DNA from: Agromyces sp. LHK192
GTDB taxonomy: Bacteria; Actinomycetota; Actinomycetes; Actinomycetales; Microbacteriaceae
Assembly (NCBI RefSeq): GCF_004006235.1
Contig: NZ_CP034753.1
Coordinates: 558,001 to 622,000 of the forward strand
Length of the DNA: 64,000 nt
Reading direction: 5' to 3'
In this document: piece after piece, positions 52,776 to 61,823 of the stretch
Layout of the letters: each line of letters begins with the position of its first letter
Position numbering within the stretch: position 1 is the stretch's first letter
Translations under genes and position numbers: made by a program
The notes under the pieces: generated by a model
What the model was told of the DNA's origin: nothing
Databases searched by the model: none
The model's input: only the letters and a program-made list of their open reading frames with translations

Positions 52776-53102
52776 TCAGTTGATGCCGGGGATGACCAGC
52801 CACTTGTTGACGAGGATCACGTAGAACGCGAGCAGCGCCAGCGCGCCGATGGTGAGGCCGATGCCCTGCCGGCCGCGGAACACGAGGCCGATCACGACGA
52901 CCACGATGAGCGCGACCGCGAGCACGAGCGGGCCCCAAGGGATGCCGGGGACGAACAGCGAGAGCAGGAACAGCGCGGCGACGACGATCTCGATGATGCC
53001 GATGACGGAGTTGCCGCGTCCGCGGACGCGCAGGATCCCGTCGATGAGGGCGAGGACGCCGCCGGCGATGGCGATGATGAGGAGCCAGGTCAGGGTGATC
53101 AT
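52776..53102 (-). CDS. Small membrane protein, unknown function
   Basis: 108 residues with about four hydrophobic segments and glycines at turns (IIAIAGGVLALIDGILRVRGRG). No family is recognised. The ATG at 53102 is preferred over longer frames, with a purine-rich region (GGAAGGC) upstream. A 7-bp hairpin (CGCGGGA/TCCCGCG, 53137-53154) is in its leader. Confidence 0.65.
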   Translation of the reverse strand: MITLTWLLIIAIAGGVLALIDGILRVRGRGNSVIGIIEIVVAALFLLSLFVPGIPWGPLVLAVALIVVVVIGLVFRGRQGIGLTIGALALLAFYVILVNKWLVIPGIN

Positions 53103-53384
53103 GACAGCCTTCCGTGTGGTGTGGGGGGCACCGCGACGCGGGAGGGATCCCGCGACGTCCGTCACGCTAGCGATCGCTGGGAATCCGGCTGGAGGGGTTG
53201 CGAAGGGCTGCTTCGACGCGATATGCCGCGCGCGGAATACCGCCGGGAATGCCACACGGCGTCATCCGGTTGGGTTCTGGAGAACGCCCGTGCTGGACTG
53301 GAACCTCCGCGGGCGACGATCATCGCTCGCAGGTCGTTCCGCCCACCGGCCGGAAGCCCGCAGATTCCCCACGAAGGAGCCATC

Positions 53385-54212
53385 ATGACCCGTGCCCGAC
53401 GCATCCGCACCGCCATCGGCATCGCCGCCGCCGCTGCCGCCGTGATCGGGCTCGCCGCGTGCTCGAGCGGTTCGGGCTCGGGCGGTTCGGGCGACGGGGC
53501 CGGCGCATCCGGCGACGAGTACGGTCTCGTGAAGGCCGGCACGCTCACCGTCGCCACCGAGGGCACGTACCGCCCCTTCAGCTACCACGACGAGGGCTCG
53601 GGCGACCTCATCGGCTACGACGTCGAGATCGCCGAGGCGGTCGCCGAGAAGCTCGGCCTCGAGATCGAGTTCCAGGAGACCCAGTGGGACGCGATCTTCG
53701 CGGGCCTCGAGGCGGGCCGATTCGACGCGATCGCCAACCAGGTCTCGATCAACCCCGAGCGCGAGGAGCAGTACCTCTTCTCGTCGCCGTACACCGTCTC
53801 GCCGAGCGTGGTCGTCGTGAACGAGGGCGACACCTCGATCTCGAGCTTCGACGACCTGGCCGGCAAGACCACGGCGCAGTCGCTGACGAGCAACTTCTAC
53901 ACGCTCGCCGAGGAGGCGGGCGCCACGGTCGAGGCCGTCGAGGGCTGGGCGCAGGCCGTCGCGCTGCTCGAGCAGGGCCGCGTCGACGCCACCGTGAACG
54001 ACCGGCTGACGTTCCTCGACTACGTGAAGGAGCACCCCGAGGCGAAGCTCGAGGCCGTCGCCGAGACCGACCCGACCGAGAGCGCCTTCGCGCTGACGAA
54101 GGACAAGGAGGCGCTCGTCGCGGCGATCGACGCGGCACTCGACGAACTCCGGGCCGACGGCACGCTCGCCGAGATCGGCGAGAAGTACTTCGGTGAGGAC
54201 GTCTCGCAGTAA
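53385..54212 (+). CDS. Amino acid ABC transporter substrate-binding lipoprotein (family 3)
   Basis: 275 residues. The lipobox is GLAAC; the family-3 signature GYDVEIAEAVAEKLGLEIEF is near residue 80. The domain order and the end (TLAEIGEKYFGEDV) match cystine/polar amino acid binding proteins of the FliY/TcyJ type. GAAGGAG precedes the ATG. It is the first gene of a three-gene importer. Confidence 0.9.
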   Translation: MTRARRIRTAIGIAAAAAAVIGLAACSSGSGSGGSGDGAGASGDEYGLVKAGTLTVATEGTYRPFSYHDEGSGDLIGYDVEIAEAVAEKLGLEIEFQETQWDAIFAGLEAGRFDAIANQVSINPEREEQYLFSSPYTVSPSVVVVNEGDTSISSFDDLAGKTTAQSLTSNFYTLAEEAGATVEAVEGWAQAVALLEQGRVDATVNDRLTFLDYVKEHPEAKLEAVAETDPTESAFALTKDKEALVAAIDAALDELRADGTLAEIGEKYFGEDVSQ

Positions 54213-54227
54213 CCTCGCCTCAACCGC

Positions 54228-54297
54228 GCGAGCGGTTCCGTTCGTGCCGGATGTCTCCGCAGCAGCGGTGACACCACGGCTGAGCGGAACCCCTCGC
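54228..54297 (+). other. Two-tier hairpin between binding-protein and permease genes
   Basis: GCGAGCGGTTCCG (54228-54240) pairs with 54285-54297 (12 of 13 bases). The interior forms a second stem TGTC-T-CCGC / GCGG-T-GACA (54252-54260 with 54265-54273). Structures here usually stabilise the binding-protein mRNA or reduce readthrough to the permease. Its layout resembles the palindromic elements A-E, though the sequence is different. Confidence 0.5.
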
Positions 54298-54326
54298 TCG
54301 GGCCTGTCACGGGAGGGAGGGCCCTC

Positions 54327-55010
54327 GTGAACGAGACGCCCCTGAACGAGAGCCTGCAGTTGTTCCTCGAGTCGTTCTGGCCGATCGTCCTCGGCGGGCT
54401 GACGGGAACGATTCCGCTCGCGCTCGCCTCGTTCGTCATCGGCCTCGTCATCGCGCTCGGCGTCGCGCTCGCCCGGATCTCGAAGAACCGGGTGCTGTCG
54501 GGGCTCGCGCGCGGGTACGTGTCGATCATCCGGGGCACGCCGCTGCTCGTGCAGCTGTTCGTGATCTTCTACGGGCTGCCGGCCGTCGGACTCGTCATCG
54601 ACCCCTGGCCGAGCGCGATCATCGCGTTCTCGCTGAACGTCGGCGGCTACGCGGCCGAGGTGATCCGTGCCGCGATCCTGTCGGTGCCGAAGGGGCAGTG
54701 GGAGGCGGGGTACACGATCGGCATGTCGCCCGGGCGCACGCTGCGGCGCATCATCCTGCCGCAGGCCGCGCGCGTGTCGGTGCCGCCGCTGTCGAACACG
54801 TTCATCTCGCTCGTGAAGGACACCTCGCTCGCGTCGCTGATCCTCGTGACCGAGCTGTTCCGGGTGTCGCAGCAGATCGCGGCATTCAGCCAGGAGTTCA
54901 TGCTGCTCTACCTCGAGGCGGCGCTGGTCTACTGGCTCTTCTGCCTGGTGCTCTCCGCCGGGCAGTCGCGCATCGAGAGGAGGCTCGACCGCCATGTCGC
55001 AACCGTCTGA
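54327..55010 (+). CDS. Amino acid ABC transporter permease (HisM/GlnP family)
   Basis: 227 residues, five membrane segments. The EAA loop [20 protein letters not shown] with [17 protein letters not shown] is the standard polar amino acid permease motif. The GTG at 54327 follows GGGAGGGAGG. It overlaps the ATPase gene by 17 bases. Confidence 0.92.
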   Translation: MNETPLNESLQLFLESFWPIVLGGLTGTIPLALASFVIGLVIALGVALARISKNRVLSGLARGYVSIIRGTPLLVQLFVIFYGLPAVGLVIDPWPSAIIAFSLNVGGYAAEVIRAAILSVPKGQWEAGYTIGMSPGRTLRRIILPQAARVSVPPLSNTFISLVKDTSLASLILVTELFRVSQQIAAFSQEFMLLYLEAALVYWLFCLVLSAGQSRIERRLDRHVATV

Positions 55011-55872
55011 CGACCCGATCGAACGCCCGGGCGCCGGCACCGGCGCCGGTGCTGGCGGGGCCGCCGGTGAAGGTGGGCCGGGCGACGCCCTCGCGCCGCA
55101 GGCGGCTCCCGACGATTCGGTGCTGCTGCGGGCCCGGGGCATCCGCAAGTCGTTCGGCGCGAACGAGGTGCTGCGCGGCGTCGACCTCGAGGTCAGGCGC
55201 GGCGAGGTGGTCGCGCTGATCGGCCCGAGCGGGTCGGGCAAGACCACGGTGCTGCGGTCGCTGAACGGCCTCGAGACGCCCGACGCGGGCGAGCTCGAGG
55301 TCGACGGCGGGCCGGCGATCGACTTCGCCGCGCCGCCGTCGAAGGCCGCCAGGTACGCGCTGCGCGACCGCTCGGCGATGGTCTTCCAGCAGCACAACCT
55401 GTTCCCGCATCTCACGGTGCTGCAGAACGTGATCGAGGGTCCGGTGCAGGTGCAGCGGATGCCGCGCGCCGAGGCCGTGGCCCGCGCCGAGGCGCTGCTC
55501 GCCCGCGTCGGCCTCGCCGAGAAGCGCGACGCGTACCCGTTCGAACTCTCGGGCGGTCAGCAGCAGCGCGTCGGGATCGTGCGGGCGCTGGCGCTCGCGC
55601 CCGACCTGCTGCTGTTCGACGAACCGACGAGCGCGCTCGACCCCGAGCTGGCGGGTGAGGTGCTCCGGGTCATCAAGGAGCTCGCCGACGAGGGCTGGAC
55701 GATGGTCATCGTCACGCACGAGCTCGCGTTCGCGAGGCAGGTGGCCGACGAGGTGGTGTTCCTCGACGGCGGCGTGATCGTCGAGCGCGGCGCCCCCGCG
55801 CAACTGTTCACGGCCCCGCGCGAGGAACGCACGAGGCGGTTCCTCGACCGCATCCTCCGCCCGATGGACTGA
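54994..55872 (+). CDS. Amino acid ABC transporter ATP-binding protein (GlnQ family)
   Basis: 292 residues, including a 40-residue Gly/Ala-rich N-terminal extension before the domain. Walker A is [11 protein letters not shown], the Q-loop [11 protein letters not shown], signature [11 protein letters not shown], Walker [14 protein letters not shown]. It drives the importer with the preceding permease and binding protein. If the ATG at 54994 is not used, a later start would remove the extension. Confidence 0.92.
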   Translation: MSQPSDDPIERPGAGTGAGAGGAAGEGGPGDALAPQAAPDDSVLLRARGIRKSFGANEVLRGVDLEVRRGEVVALIGPSGSGKTTVLRSLNGLETPDAGELEVDGGPAIDFAAPPSKAARYALRDRSAMVFQQHNLFPHLTVLQNVIEGPVQVQRMPRAEAVARAEALLARVGLAEKRDAYPFELSGGQQQRVGIVRALALAPDLLLFDEPTSALDPELAGEVLRVIKELADEGWTMVIVTHELAFARQVADEVVFLDGGVIVERGAPAQLFTAPREERTRRFLDRILRPMD

Positions 55873-55939
55873 GTCCGCGGCACCGCGCGCAGCGAGGCGA
55901 GGTCGTCGGATGCGACGGTCCGACCAGTGGTCCGCCCGT

Positions 55940-56005
55940 GCCTGCGCGGGCGCGACGCTGGGGCGATCGCGCGCAGGCTCGTGGCAGGCCCGATCCGCCG
56001 GGCCT
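55940..56005 (+). terminator. Two hairpins between the ABC importer and the epoxide hydrolase gene
   Basis: GCCTGCGCG/CGCGCAGGC (55940-55948 with 55970-55978) and AGGCCCG/CGGGCCT (55986-55992 with 55999-56005). The second ends 20 bases before the epoxide hydrolase ATG, so either it ends the upstream operon or affects the downstream leader. Confidence 0.4.
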
Positions 56006-56024
56006 TCCACGGAAGGAAGCGATC

Positions 56025-57224
56025 ATGACCATCGTCGACACCCCGACCGAGATCAGGCCGACGTCGATGCACGTGCCCCAGGACCAGCTCGACGACCTGC
56101 GCCGACGCATCGAGGCGACCCGCTGGCCGTCGCCCGAGCTCGTGGACGACCGCACCCAGGGGGTCCGCCTCTCGACCATGCAGGCACTCGCCCGGTACTG
56201 GGCGACCGAGTACGACTGGCGGCGGGCCGAGGCTCGATTGAACGCCCTGCCGCAGTTCACCACGGAGATCGACGGGGTCGAGATCCATTTCATCCACGTG
56301 CGGTCGCGGCACGAGGACGCGATGCCGCTCATCATGACCCATGGTTGGCCCGGCTCGGTCGTCGAGCTCCTCGAGACGGTCGGGCCGCTCACCGACCCGA
56401 CCTCGTACGGCGGTCGCGCCGAGGATGCATTCCACCTCGTGCTGCCGTCGCTGCCCGGATACGGCATCTCGGGAGCCCCGACGGAGCTCGGCTGGAACTC
56501 CGGCCGCATCGGCCAGGCGTGGGCGGAGCTCATGCGCCGGCTCGGCTACGACCGGTACGTCGCGCAGGGCGGCGACGTCGGAGCGGACGTCACCGACGCC
56601 ATGGCCCGCCAGGGTGCGGCCGGACTGATCGGCGTCCACCTCACGCTGCTCGCGCCGGCGCTGGGCCTGAAGGACCAGCTGCCGACCGGGACTGACGAGG
56701 AGCGCGCCGCCCGGGCGGCGGTCGAGACGTTCACGACCGACGGGTTCGGATACTTCCTCGAGCAGCAGACCCGACCCCAGACCATCGGCTACTCCCTGCT
56801 CGACTCGCCGATCGGCCTGGCGGCGTGGATGCTCGACCACGACACCGACAGCCTCCTGAAGATCTCGCGCGCGTTCGTCGACTCGGCGCCCGTGGGCAAC
56901 CTGACCCGTGATCATGTCCTGGACAACATCACCCTGTACTGGCTGACCGGCACCGGGGCGAGCGCCGCGCGCTGGTACTGGGAGTTCGGGCGCTTCCTCG
57001 CGGCCGTCGCGGCCGCCGGGCAGGCTCCGCCGCCGACGCGGGTGCCCGTGGCGTTCACGGCGTTCCCCGGCGAGATCTGGGCCGCGCCGCGCAGCTGGGT
57101 CGAGATCGTCTACCCGGGCGTCGCCTACTTCAACTCGGTCGATCGCGGCGGGCACTTCGCCGCCTGGGAGGAGCCGCAGCTCTTCTCCGACGAAGTGCGC
57201 GCGGCATTCCGGGCGGTGCGGTGA
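56025..57224 (+). CDS. Epoxide hydrolase, alpha/beta-hydrolase fold
   Basis: 399 residues with an N-terminal epoxide-hydrolase domain (QDQLDDLRRRIEATRWPSPE), HGWPGSVVELLE (oxyanion region), nucleophile aspartate in AQGGDVGADV and catalytic histidine in DRGGHFAAWEEP. It hydrolyses epoxides to diols. GGAAGGAAG precedes the ATG. Its stop overlaps the oxidoreductase start (GTGA), suggesting a two-step detoxification or catabolic unit. Confidence 0.9.
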   Translation: MTIVDTPTEIRPTSMHVPQDQLDDLRRRIEATRWPSPELVDDRTQGVRLSTMQALARYWATEYDWRRAEARLNALPQFTTEIDGVEIHFIHVRSRHEDAMPLIMTHGWPGSVVELLETVGPLTDPTSYGGRAEDAFHLVLPSLPGYGISGAPTELGWNSGRIGQAWAELMRRLGYDRYVAQGGDVGADVTDAMARQGAAGLIGVHLTLLAPALGLKDQLPTGTDEERAARAAVETFTTDGFGYFLEQQTRPQTIGYSLLDSPIGLAAWMLDHDTDSLLKISRAFVDSAPVGNLTRDHVLDNITLYWLTGTGASAARWYWEFGRFLAAVAAAGQAPPPTRVPVAFTAFPGEIWAAPRSWVEIVYPGVAYFNSVDRGGHFAAWEEPQLFSDEVRAAFRAVR

Positions 57225-58171
57225 TCATGCACGCCCTCCGTGCGTACGCCGCGCACGATCCGTCGCGGCTCGAGTACGAAGACGCACCGGAGCCCCGGAT
57301 CGGCGCACGCGATGCGCTCGTCCGGGTCCGGGCGAGCGGCGTGAGCCCGGGGGAGTTGGACTGGCCGACCTCGTGGCTCGAGCACGACGGCTCCCCCCGG
57401 ACGCCGCCCATCGTGATCGGCCACGAGGTATCGGGAGTCGTGGCCGCGCTGGGTGCCGAGCTCGCCGACGATGCGCCCGTCGCGGTCGGGGCGGAGGTCT
57501 TCGGTTTCATCGACATCCGGCGCGACGGCGCCGACGCCGAGCTCGTCGCGGTCGACGTCGACGAGCTCGCCCCGAAGCCGGCCGGCCTGACGCACGCCGA
57601 GGCATCCGCGGTTCCGCTGTCGGCGCTCACGGCGTGGCAGGCCCTGTTCGACCACGGCCAGCTGATGCCCGGGCAGCGCGTCCTCGTCCATGGCGGCGCC
57701 GGCGGAGTCGGCACGTTCGCCGTTCAGTTCGCCGCGTGGCGCGGCGCCCACGTGATCGCGACGGCCTCGGCGGGCGACGCCGCGTTCGTCGAGTCGCTCG
57801 GCGCCGACGAGGTGATCGACTTCCGCGCAACGCGCTTCGAAGACGCCGCGACCGCGATCGACCTCGTCGTCGACACGGTCGGCGGGCAGACCTGGGAGCG
57901 CTCGTGGGACGTGCTCGGACCGGAGGGCCGGATCGTCTCGATCGCGGTGCCCCGTCCGCCCGACACGGAGCCGCGTGACGGCCGGCGGGCGATCTGGTTC
58001 GTCGTACGACCGGATGTCGCGCAGCTCATGGAGATCGGTGACCTGGCCGACGCCGGTCGGGTGCACCCGGTCGTCGCCGATGAACGGCCGGTCTCGGAGG
58101 GGCGCTCGGCCTACGGCGGCGGGGCGCGGCGCTCCGGCCCCGGCAAGGTGGTGCTCGTCGTGGGCGACTGA
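57221..58171 (+). CDS. NADP-dependent oxidoreductase, quinone oxidoreductase-like (MDR family)
   Basis: 316 residues, zinc-independent medium-chain dehydrogenase. The cofactor motif is VLVHGGAGGVGTFAVQFA near residue 147 and the N-terminal GroES-like part has VIGHEVSGVVAALG. The GTG at 57221 overlaps the preceding stop; an ATG six bases on is the alternative. Its 3' end overlaps the convergent LuxR gene by 61 bases. Confidence 0.87.
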   Translation: MIMHALRAYAAHDPSRLEYEDAPEPRIGARDALVRVRASGVSPGELDWPTSWLEHDGSPRTPPIVIGHEVSGVVAALGAELADDAPVAVGAEVFGFIDIRRDGADAELVAVDVDELAPKPAGLTHAEASAVPLSALTAWQALFDHGQLMPGQRVLVHGGAGGVGTFAVQFAAWRGAHVIATASAGDAAFVESLGADEVIDFRATRFEDAATAIDLVVDTVGGQTWERSWDVLGPEGRIVSIAVPRPPDTEPRDGRRAIWFVVRPDVAQLMEIGDLADAGRVHPVVADERPVSEGRSAYGGGARRSGPGKVVLVVGD

Positions 58172-60915
58172 GCGCCGAGGGTGCGCGGCAGGTCGTGCCG
58201 CGACGAGATCCCGAGCTTCGCGAACACCTTGCGGAGGTGCCACTCGACGGTCCGCGGGCTCAGGAACAGCTGCGCGCTGATCTCGTGGTTCGAGTGTCCG
58301 TCGCGGGCGAGGCGGGCGATCTGCTCCTCCTGCGGCGTGAGCGCCTCCCGCGAGGCGTCACCGCGGCGACGGGGGTGCTCGCCGGTCGCGACCAGCTCGC
58401 GGCGCGCGCGCTCGGCGAACCCCGCCATGCCGATGTTCGCGAACAGGTCGTGCGCCGTGCGCAGGTGCGCTCTCGCCTCGGCGCGGCGGCCCTCGCGTCG
58501 CGACCACTCGCCGGCGAGCAGGTGCGCCCTCGCCAGTTCGGGGCGCAGGGAGGTGCGGGCCAGCCGTTCGACCGCTTCGCGGTGATCCTCCGCAGCGGCC
58601 GCGCCCTCGCCGAGCAGCGCTCGGCACCGGGCCTCGATGCCGAGGGCCGGATCCGTGCCGCAGGGCCGCGTCGAGCGGCGGAGCCGATCCAGGGCCTCGC
58701 GCGCGAGATCTGGGCGGCCGCTCCGCGCCGCCGCTTCGATCAGCTCGGGCAGGGCCCACATGGAGACGAACGGCTCGTTCGTCGCCGCGGTGGCACGCTG
58801 CGCGGCGGACAGCGCGTCCTCGTACCGCCCGAGCCCGTTGTCGAGCACCGCGGTCGCCCAATCCGCATTCGCGGCGGCCATGCCCTGGCCCTCGGTGCGG
58901 GCCGCGGTCATCGTCGATTCGATGAGGGCCTCCGCCGCGCGACGATCTCCGCGGGCCGCGAGGAGCCGGAGCTCGACGGTCGGCGGGAACCGACTGCCGA
59001 CCGCGGCGGCGACGCTCGTCGCTTCGGCGACGATGGACTCCGCACCCGCCAGGTCGCCGGTCCAGATCGCGTGGTTGCCGAGCGCGGCCAGCGGCAGCGA
59101 CAGCTGCCCCAGCGCGCCGAGGCGTCGGAGCACGGCGTTCTGCCGTTCGGCGATGACGAACGTGCCGTCGGGATCCCAGGTCGCGTCCGTCGCGGCAGTC
59201 GCCGCCCATCCCCAGCGCAGCACGTCGGCCACGCCGAGTGCCGGGAGGACGCGTGCCGCCCGGCGGAGCACCGGCGCGGCCTGCTCCGGTCCGTCGAGCA
59301 TGAGCGAGGCGAGTCCGTCGAGGAGCAGCTCGAGCGGTGACGGATCGGCGGGCGAGCCCGGAAGCTCGAGGATGGCGCGACACAGCCGCGGCAGGGCTTC
59401 GGGATCGGCGTGGGCTCCGGCGAAGACCGTCGCGACCCAGGCGATGAGGTAGGTCTGGCGGCCGCGCTCCACGTCGATCCCGGCCATGCGCCCCGCGGCG
59501 TCGGCGAGCAGCGGCGGTGCCTCGTCCCCATAGCCGGCGGCGAAGGCGATCTCGCCCCGGAGGAGATCGGCGGTGACCTGCTGGACCGCGTCGAGGCTCC
59601 CGCGTTCGGCTCGGTCGAGCAGGTGCAGAGCCTCGGCGAACGAACCCGCCTGCACGCTCAGCTGCGCCGCCGCGAGCATCCGTGCCGTGCGGCTCGCGGG
59701 GTCAGGCGACAGCATCGCCGAGCGACGAAGGAACGCCGCCGCCGCCGAGACGCCGCCCCGGGCCTGTGCGCGGTCGGAGGAGCGCTCGAGGACGGATGCG
59801 ACCTCCTCGTCGGGTCCGCTCGTGGCCGCGGCCAGGTGCCAGGCGCGCCGGTCGGGCTCCGCGGAGGCGTCGGTCGCGGCCGCGAGCGCCGCGTGCACGC
59901 GACGCCGGTCGCCCGTCGCGGCGGCCCGGTAGACGACGGAGCGGACGAGCGGATGCCGGAAGCCGAGCTCGCCCCGCTCGTCGAGCAGTCCCGCCGCGGT
60001 GGCCGGCAGGTCGGCGTCGTGCGACAGGCCGAGACGGTCGGCCGCGTCCCTGATCAGTGCGGGGTCGCCGACGGGCTCGGCCGCGGCGACGAGCAGGAGC
60101 ATCCGAGAGTCGTCGGGCAGCAGTTCGATCCGGTGCCGATAGCTCTCCGCGACCCGCTCGGGCACGGTGACCGAGTCGGGCAGCCCGAATCCGCCGGCGA
60201 TCGCGTCGGTCGACCACGCCCGCGGCAGTTCGAGGAGCGCGAGCGGGTTGCCGCGGGCCTCGGCGACGATGCGGTCGCGCACCGACGCGTCCAGTCCGCC
60301 TCGGATCGCCGCCGCCAACAGTCGCCGCGCGTCGTGGTCGTCGAGGGGTGGGAGGGCGAGCTCCGGTGGTCCGACCAGTTCGGGAAGGTCCTCTCCGTCG
60401 CGAGCCGCGAAGACCAGCACGACCGACTCGGAGCCCAGCCGCCGTGCGACGAAGCCGAGCACCTGCGCCGAGACCCGGTCGAGCCACTGGGCATCGTCGA
60501 TCAGGCAGACGAGCGGCTGCGCCGAGGCCGATTCGGCCAGCAGGTTCAGCGTCGCGAGGCCCACCAGGAACTTGTCGGCGGGTGGACCCTCCCGGATGCC
60601 GAACGCCGTCCCGAGGGCCTGCTGCTGGGGCTCGGGCAGTCGGGCGAGATCGCCGAGCAGCGGTGCGCAGAGCTGGTGCAGCCCGCTGAACGCGAGCTCC
60701 ATCTCGGACTCGACCGCGCCGGACCGCAGCACGCGGCATCCGGCGGCGCTCGCGCGGACGTGGTCGAGCATCGCGGTCTTGCCGATCCCGGGCATCCCGC
60801 GGACGACGACGGCCCCACTCGTGCCGTCGCGGGCGTCGGCGATCAGCCGTTCCAGCCGCGCGCGTTCGCGGTGCCGGTCGGTCAGGCGTGGGCTCGACGG
60901 GGCGATCGACTGCAT
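58111..60915 (-). CDS. Large LuxR-family ATPase regulator (LAL type)
   Basis: 934 residues. The N-terminal STAND/AAA ATPase has Walker A VVRGMPGIGKTAML near residue 40 and a Walker B-like LVCLIDDAQWLD near 140. A long helical repeat region (about 400-840) follows and the C-terminal LuxR helix-turn-helix is LTPQEEQIARLARDG ... SPRTVEWHLRKVFAKLG. LAL regulators respond to ligands, often sugars or antibiotics pathway signals. It may control the convergent epoxide hydrolase pair. GGAG precedes the ATG at 60915. Confidence 0.9.
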   Translation of the reverse strand: MQSIAPSSPRLTDRHRERARLERLIADARDGTSGAVVVRGMPGIGKTAMLDHVRASAAGCRVLRSGAVESEMELAFSGLHQLCAPLLGDLARLPEPQQQALGTAFGIREGPPADKFLVGLATLNLLAESASAQPLVCLIDDAQWLDRVSAQVLGFVARRLGSESVVLVFAARDGEDLPELVGPPELALPPLDDHDARRLLAAAIRGGLDASVRDRIVAEARGNPLALLELPRAWSTDAIAGGFGLPDSVTVPERVAESYRHRIELLPDDSRMLLLVAAAEPVGDPALIRDAADRLGLSHDADLPATAAGLLDERGELGFRHPLVRSVVYRAAATGDRRRVHAALAAATDASAEPDRRAWHLAAATSGPDEEVASVLERSSDRAQARGGVSAAAAFLRRSAMLSPDPASRTARMLAAAQLSVQAGSFAEALHLLDRAERGSLDAVQQVTADLLRGEIAFAAGYGDEAPPLLADAAGRMAGIDVERGRQTYLIAWVATVFAGAHADPEALPRLCRAILELPGSPADPSPLELLLDGLASLMLDGPEQAAPVLRRAARVLPALGVADVLRWGWAATAATDATWDPDGTFVIAERQNAVLRRLGALGQLSLPLAALGNHAIWTGDLAGAESIVAEATSVAAAVGSRFPPTVELRLLAARGDRRAAEALIESTMTAARTEGQGMAAANADWATAVLDNGLGRYEDALSAAQRATAATNEPFVSMWALPELIEAAARSGRPDLAREALDRLRRSTRPCGTDPALGIEARCRALLGEGAAAAEDHREAVERLARTSLRPELARAHLLAGEWSRREGRRAEARAHLRTAHDLFANIGMAGFAERARRELVATGEHPRRRGDASREALTPQEEQIARLARDGHSNHEISAQLFLSPRTVEWHLRKVFAKLGISSRHDLPRTLGAQSPTTSTTLPGPERRAPPP

Positions 60916-61076
60916 GGCGACTCCGCAGGGTCAGTGCGATCGGGTCGACGACATGGGTGGCTGACGCCGCACGTGAGGAATCATAGGCTCGGTCGCGCCG
61001 CCGATCCTCCGGAGACGGGACGTCTGGATCGTTCCACCCGACCGGTGCGCCGGACGTCCGCGCTCCGACGGCCGCG

Positions 61077-61082
61077 TACCGT
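61077..61082 (+). promoter_or_regulatory. -10 element of a leaderless transcript
   Basis: TACCGT is followed after six bases by the ATG at 61089. A GGAG immediately before the ATG is too close to act as a Shine-Dalgarno. Confidence 0.5.
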
Positions 61083-61088
61083 TGGAGC

Positions 61089-61823
61089 ATGTCCCCGCGT
61101 ACCGCGCGCCGGTTCCTGGGAGGATTCCGCCTCGCGGTCGCGGTGCTCGAGGTCGTGGCGATCGTCGGCAACTTCCAGTACGTGCTGGGGTTCCGCTTCT
61201 TCGCGACCGCGAACTTCTTCAGCTACTTCACGATCCAGTCGGCGTTCGTCGCGGTCGTGGTGCTCGTCATCGGGGGGATCTTCGCGCTGAGCGCGCCGCG
61301 CGATCCGGCGTGGCTGGGCATCGTGCGCACGATGGCGACGGTGTACGTGCTGGTGTCGGGCGTGGTGTTCGGACTCATCGTGAGCCAGGCCTCGACACGC
61401 GACTACCGCATCGAGGTGCCCTGGTCGGACACGCTGCTGCACTTCGTCGTGCCGGCGCTCGCGCTCGTCGCGTGGACGACCGACAGCATCATCGCCGTGA
61501 ATCCGCGGGTGCCGTGGTCGACGGTCGGCTGGGTGCTGGTGTTCCCGTCGGGGTGGCTGGTCTACACGCTCATCCGCGGGCAGGACGTCGGCTGGTTCCC
61601 GTACTTCTTCCTCGACGAGACGCAGGTCGGCGGGTGGGGCGGCGTGATCCTCTACTGCCTGCTGTGCCTCGCGATCTTCGTGGCGATCACGGCTGGGCTC
61701 GTGGCGGTCAATCGTCGGTTGTGGGCTCGGCGGCGGCGAACGGAGCCAGGCTCGCGAGCACCTCGTCGCGGAACTCGTCGTCGCCCAGCTCTTCCAGTCG
61801 GCGAGCCTGCTCGGCGGCGATGA
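61089..61823 (+). CDS. Pr6Pr/FAR-17a-like six-helix membrane protein
   Basis: 244 residues. Six membrane helices and the motif ANFFSYFTIQSAFVA near residue 41, with LLHFVVPALALVAW near 118 and YPYFFLDE-like WFPYFFLDE near 180, place it in the Pr6Pr family of unknown enzymatic role. The last ~30 residues are Arg/Pro-rich and overlap the convergent oxidase gene by 116 bases; they may be an incidental extension. Confidence 0.78.
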   Translation: MSPRTARRFLGGFRLAVAVLEVVAIVGNFQYVLGFRFFATANFFSYFTIQSAFVAVVVLVIGGIFALSAPRDPAWLGIVRTMATVYVLVSGVVFGLIVSQASTRDYRIEVPWSDTLLHFVVPALALVAWTTDSIIAVNPRVPWSTVGWVLVFPSGWLVYTLIRGQDVGWFPYFFLDETQVGGWGGVILYCLLCLAIFVAITAGLVAVNRRLWARRRRTEPGSRAPRRGTRRRPALPVGEPARRR

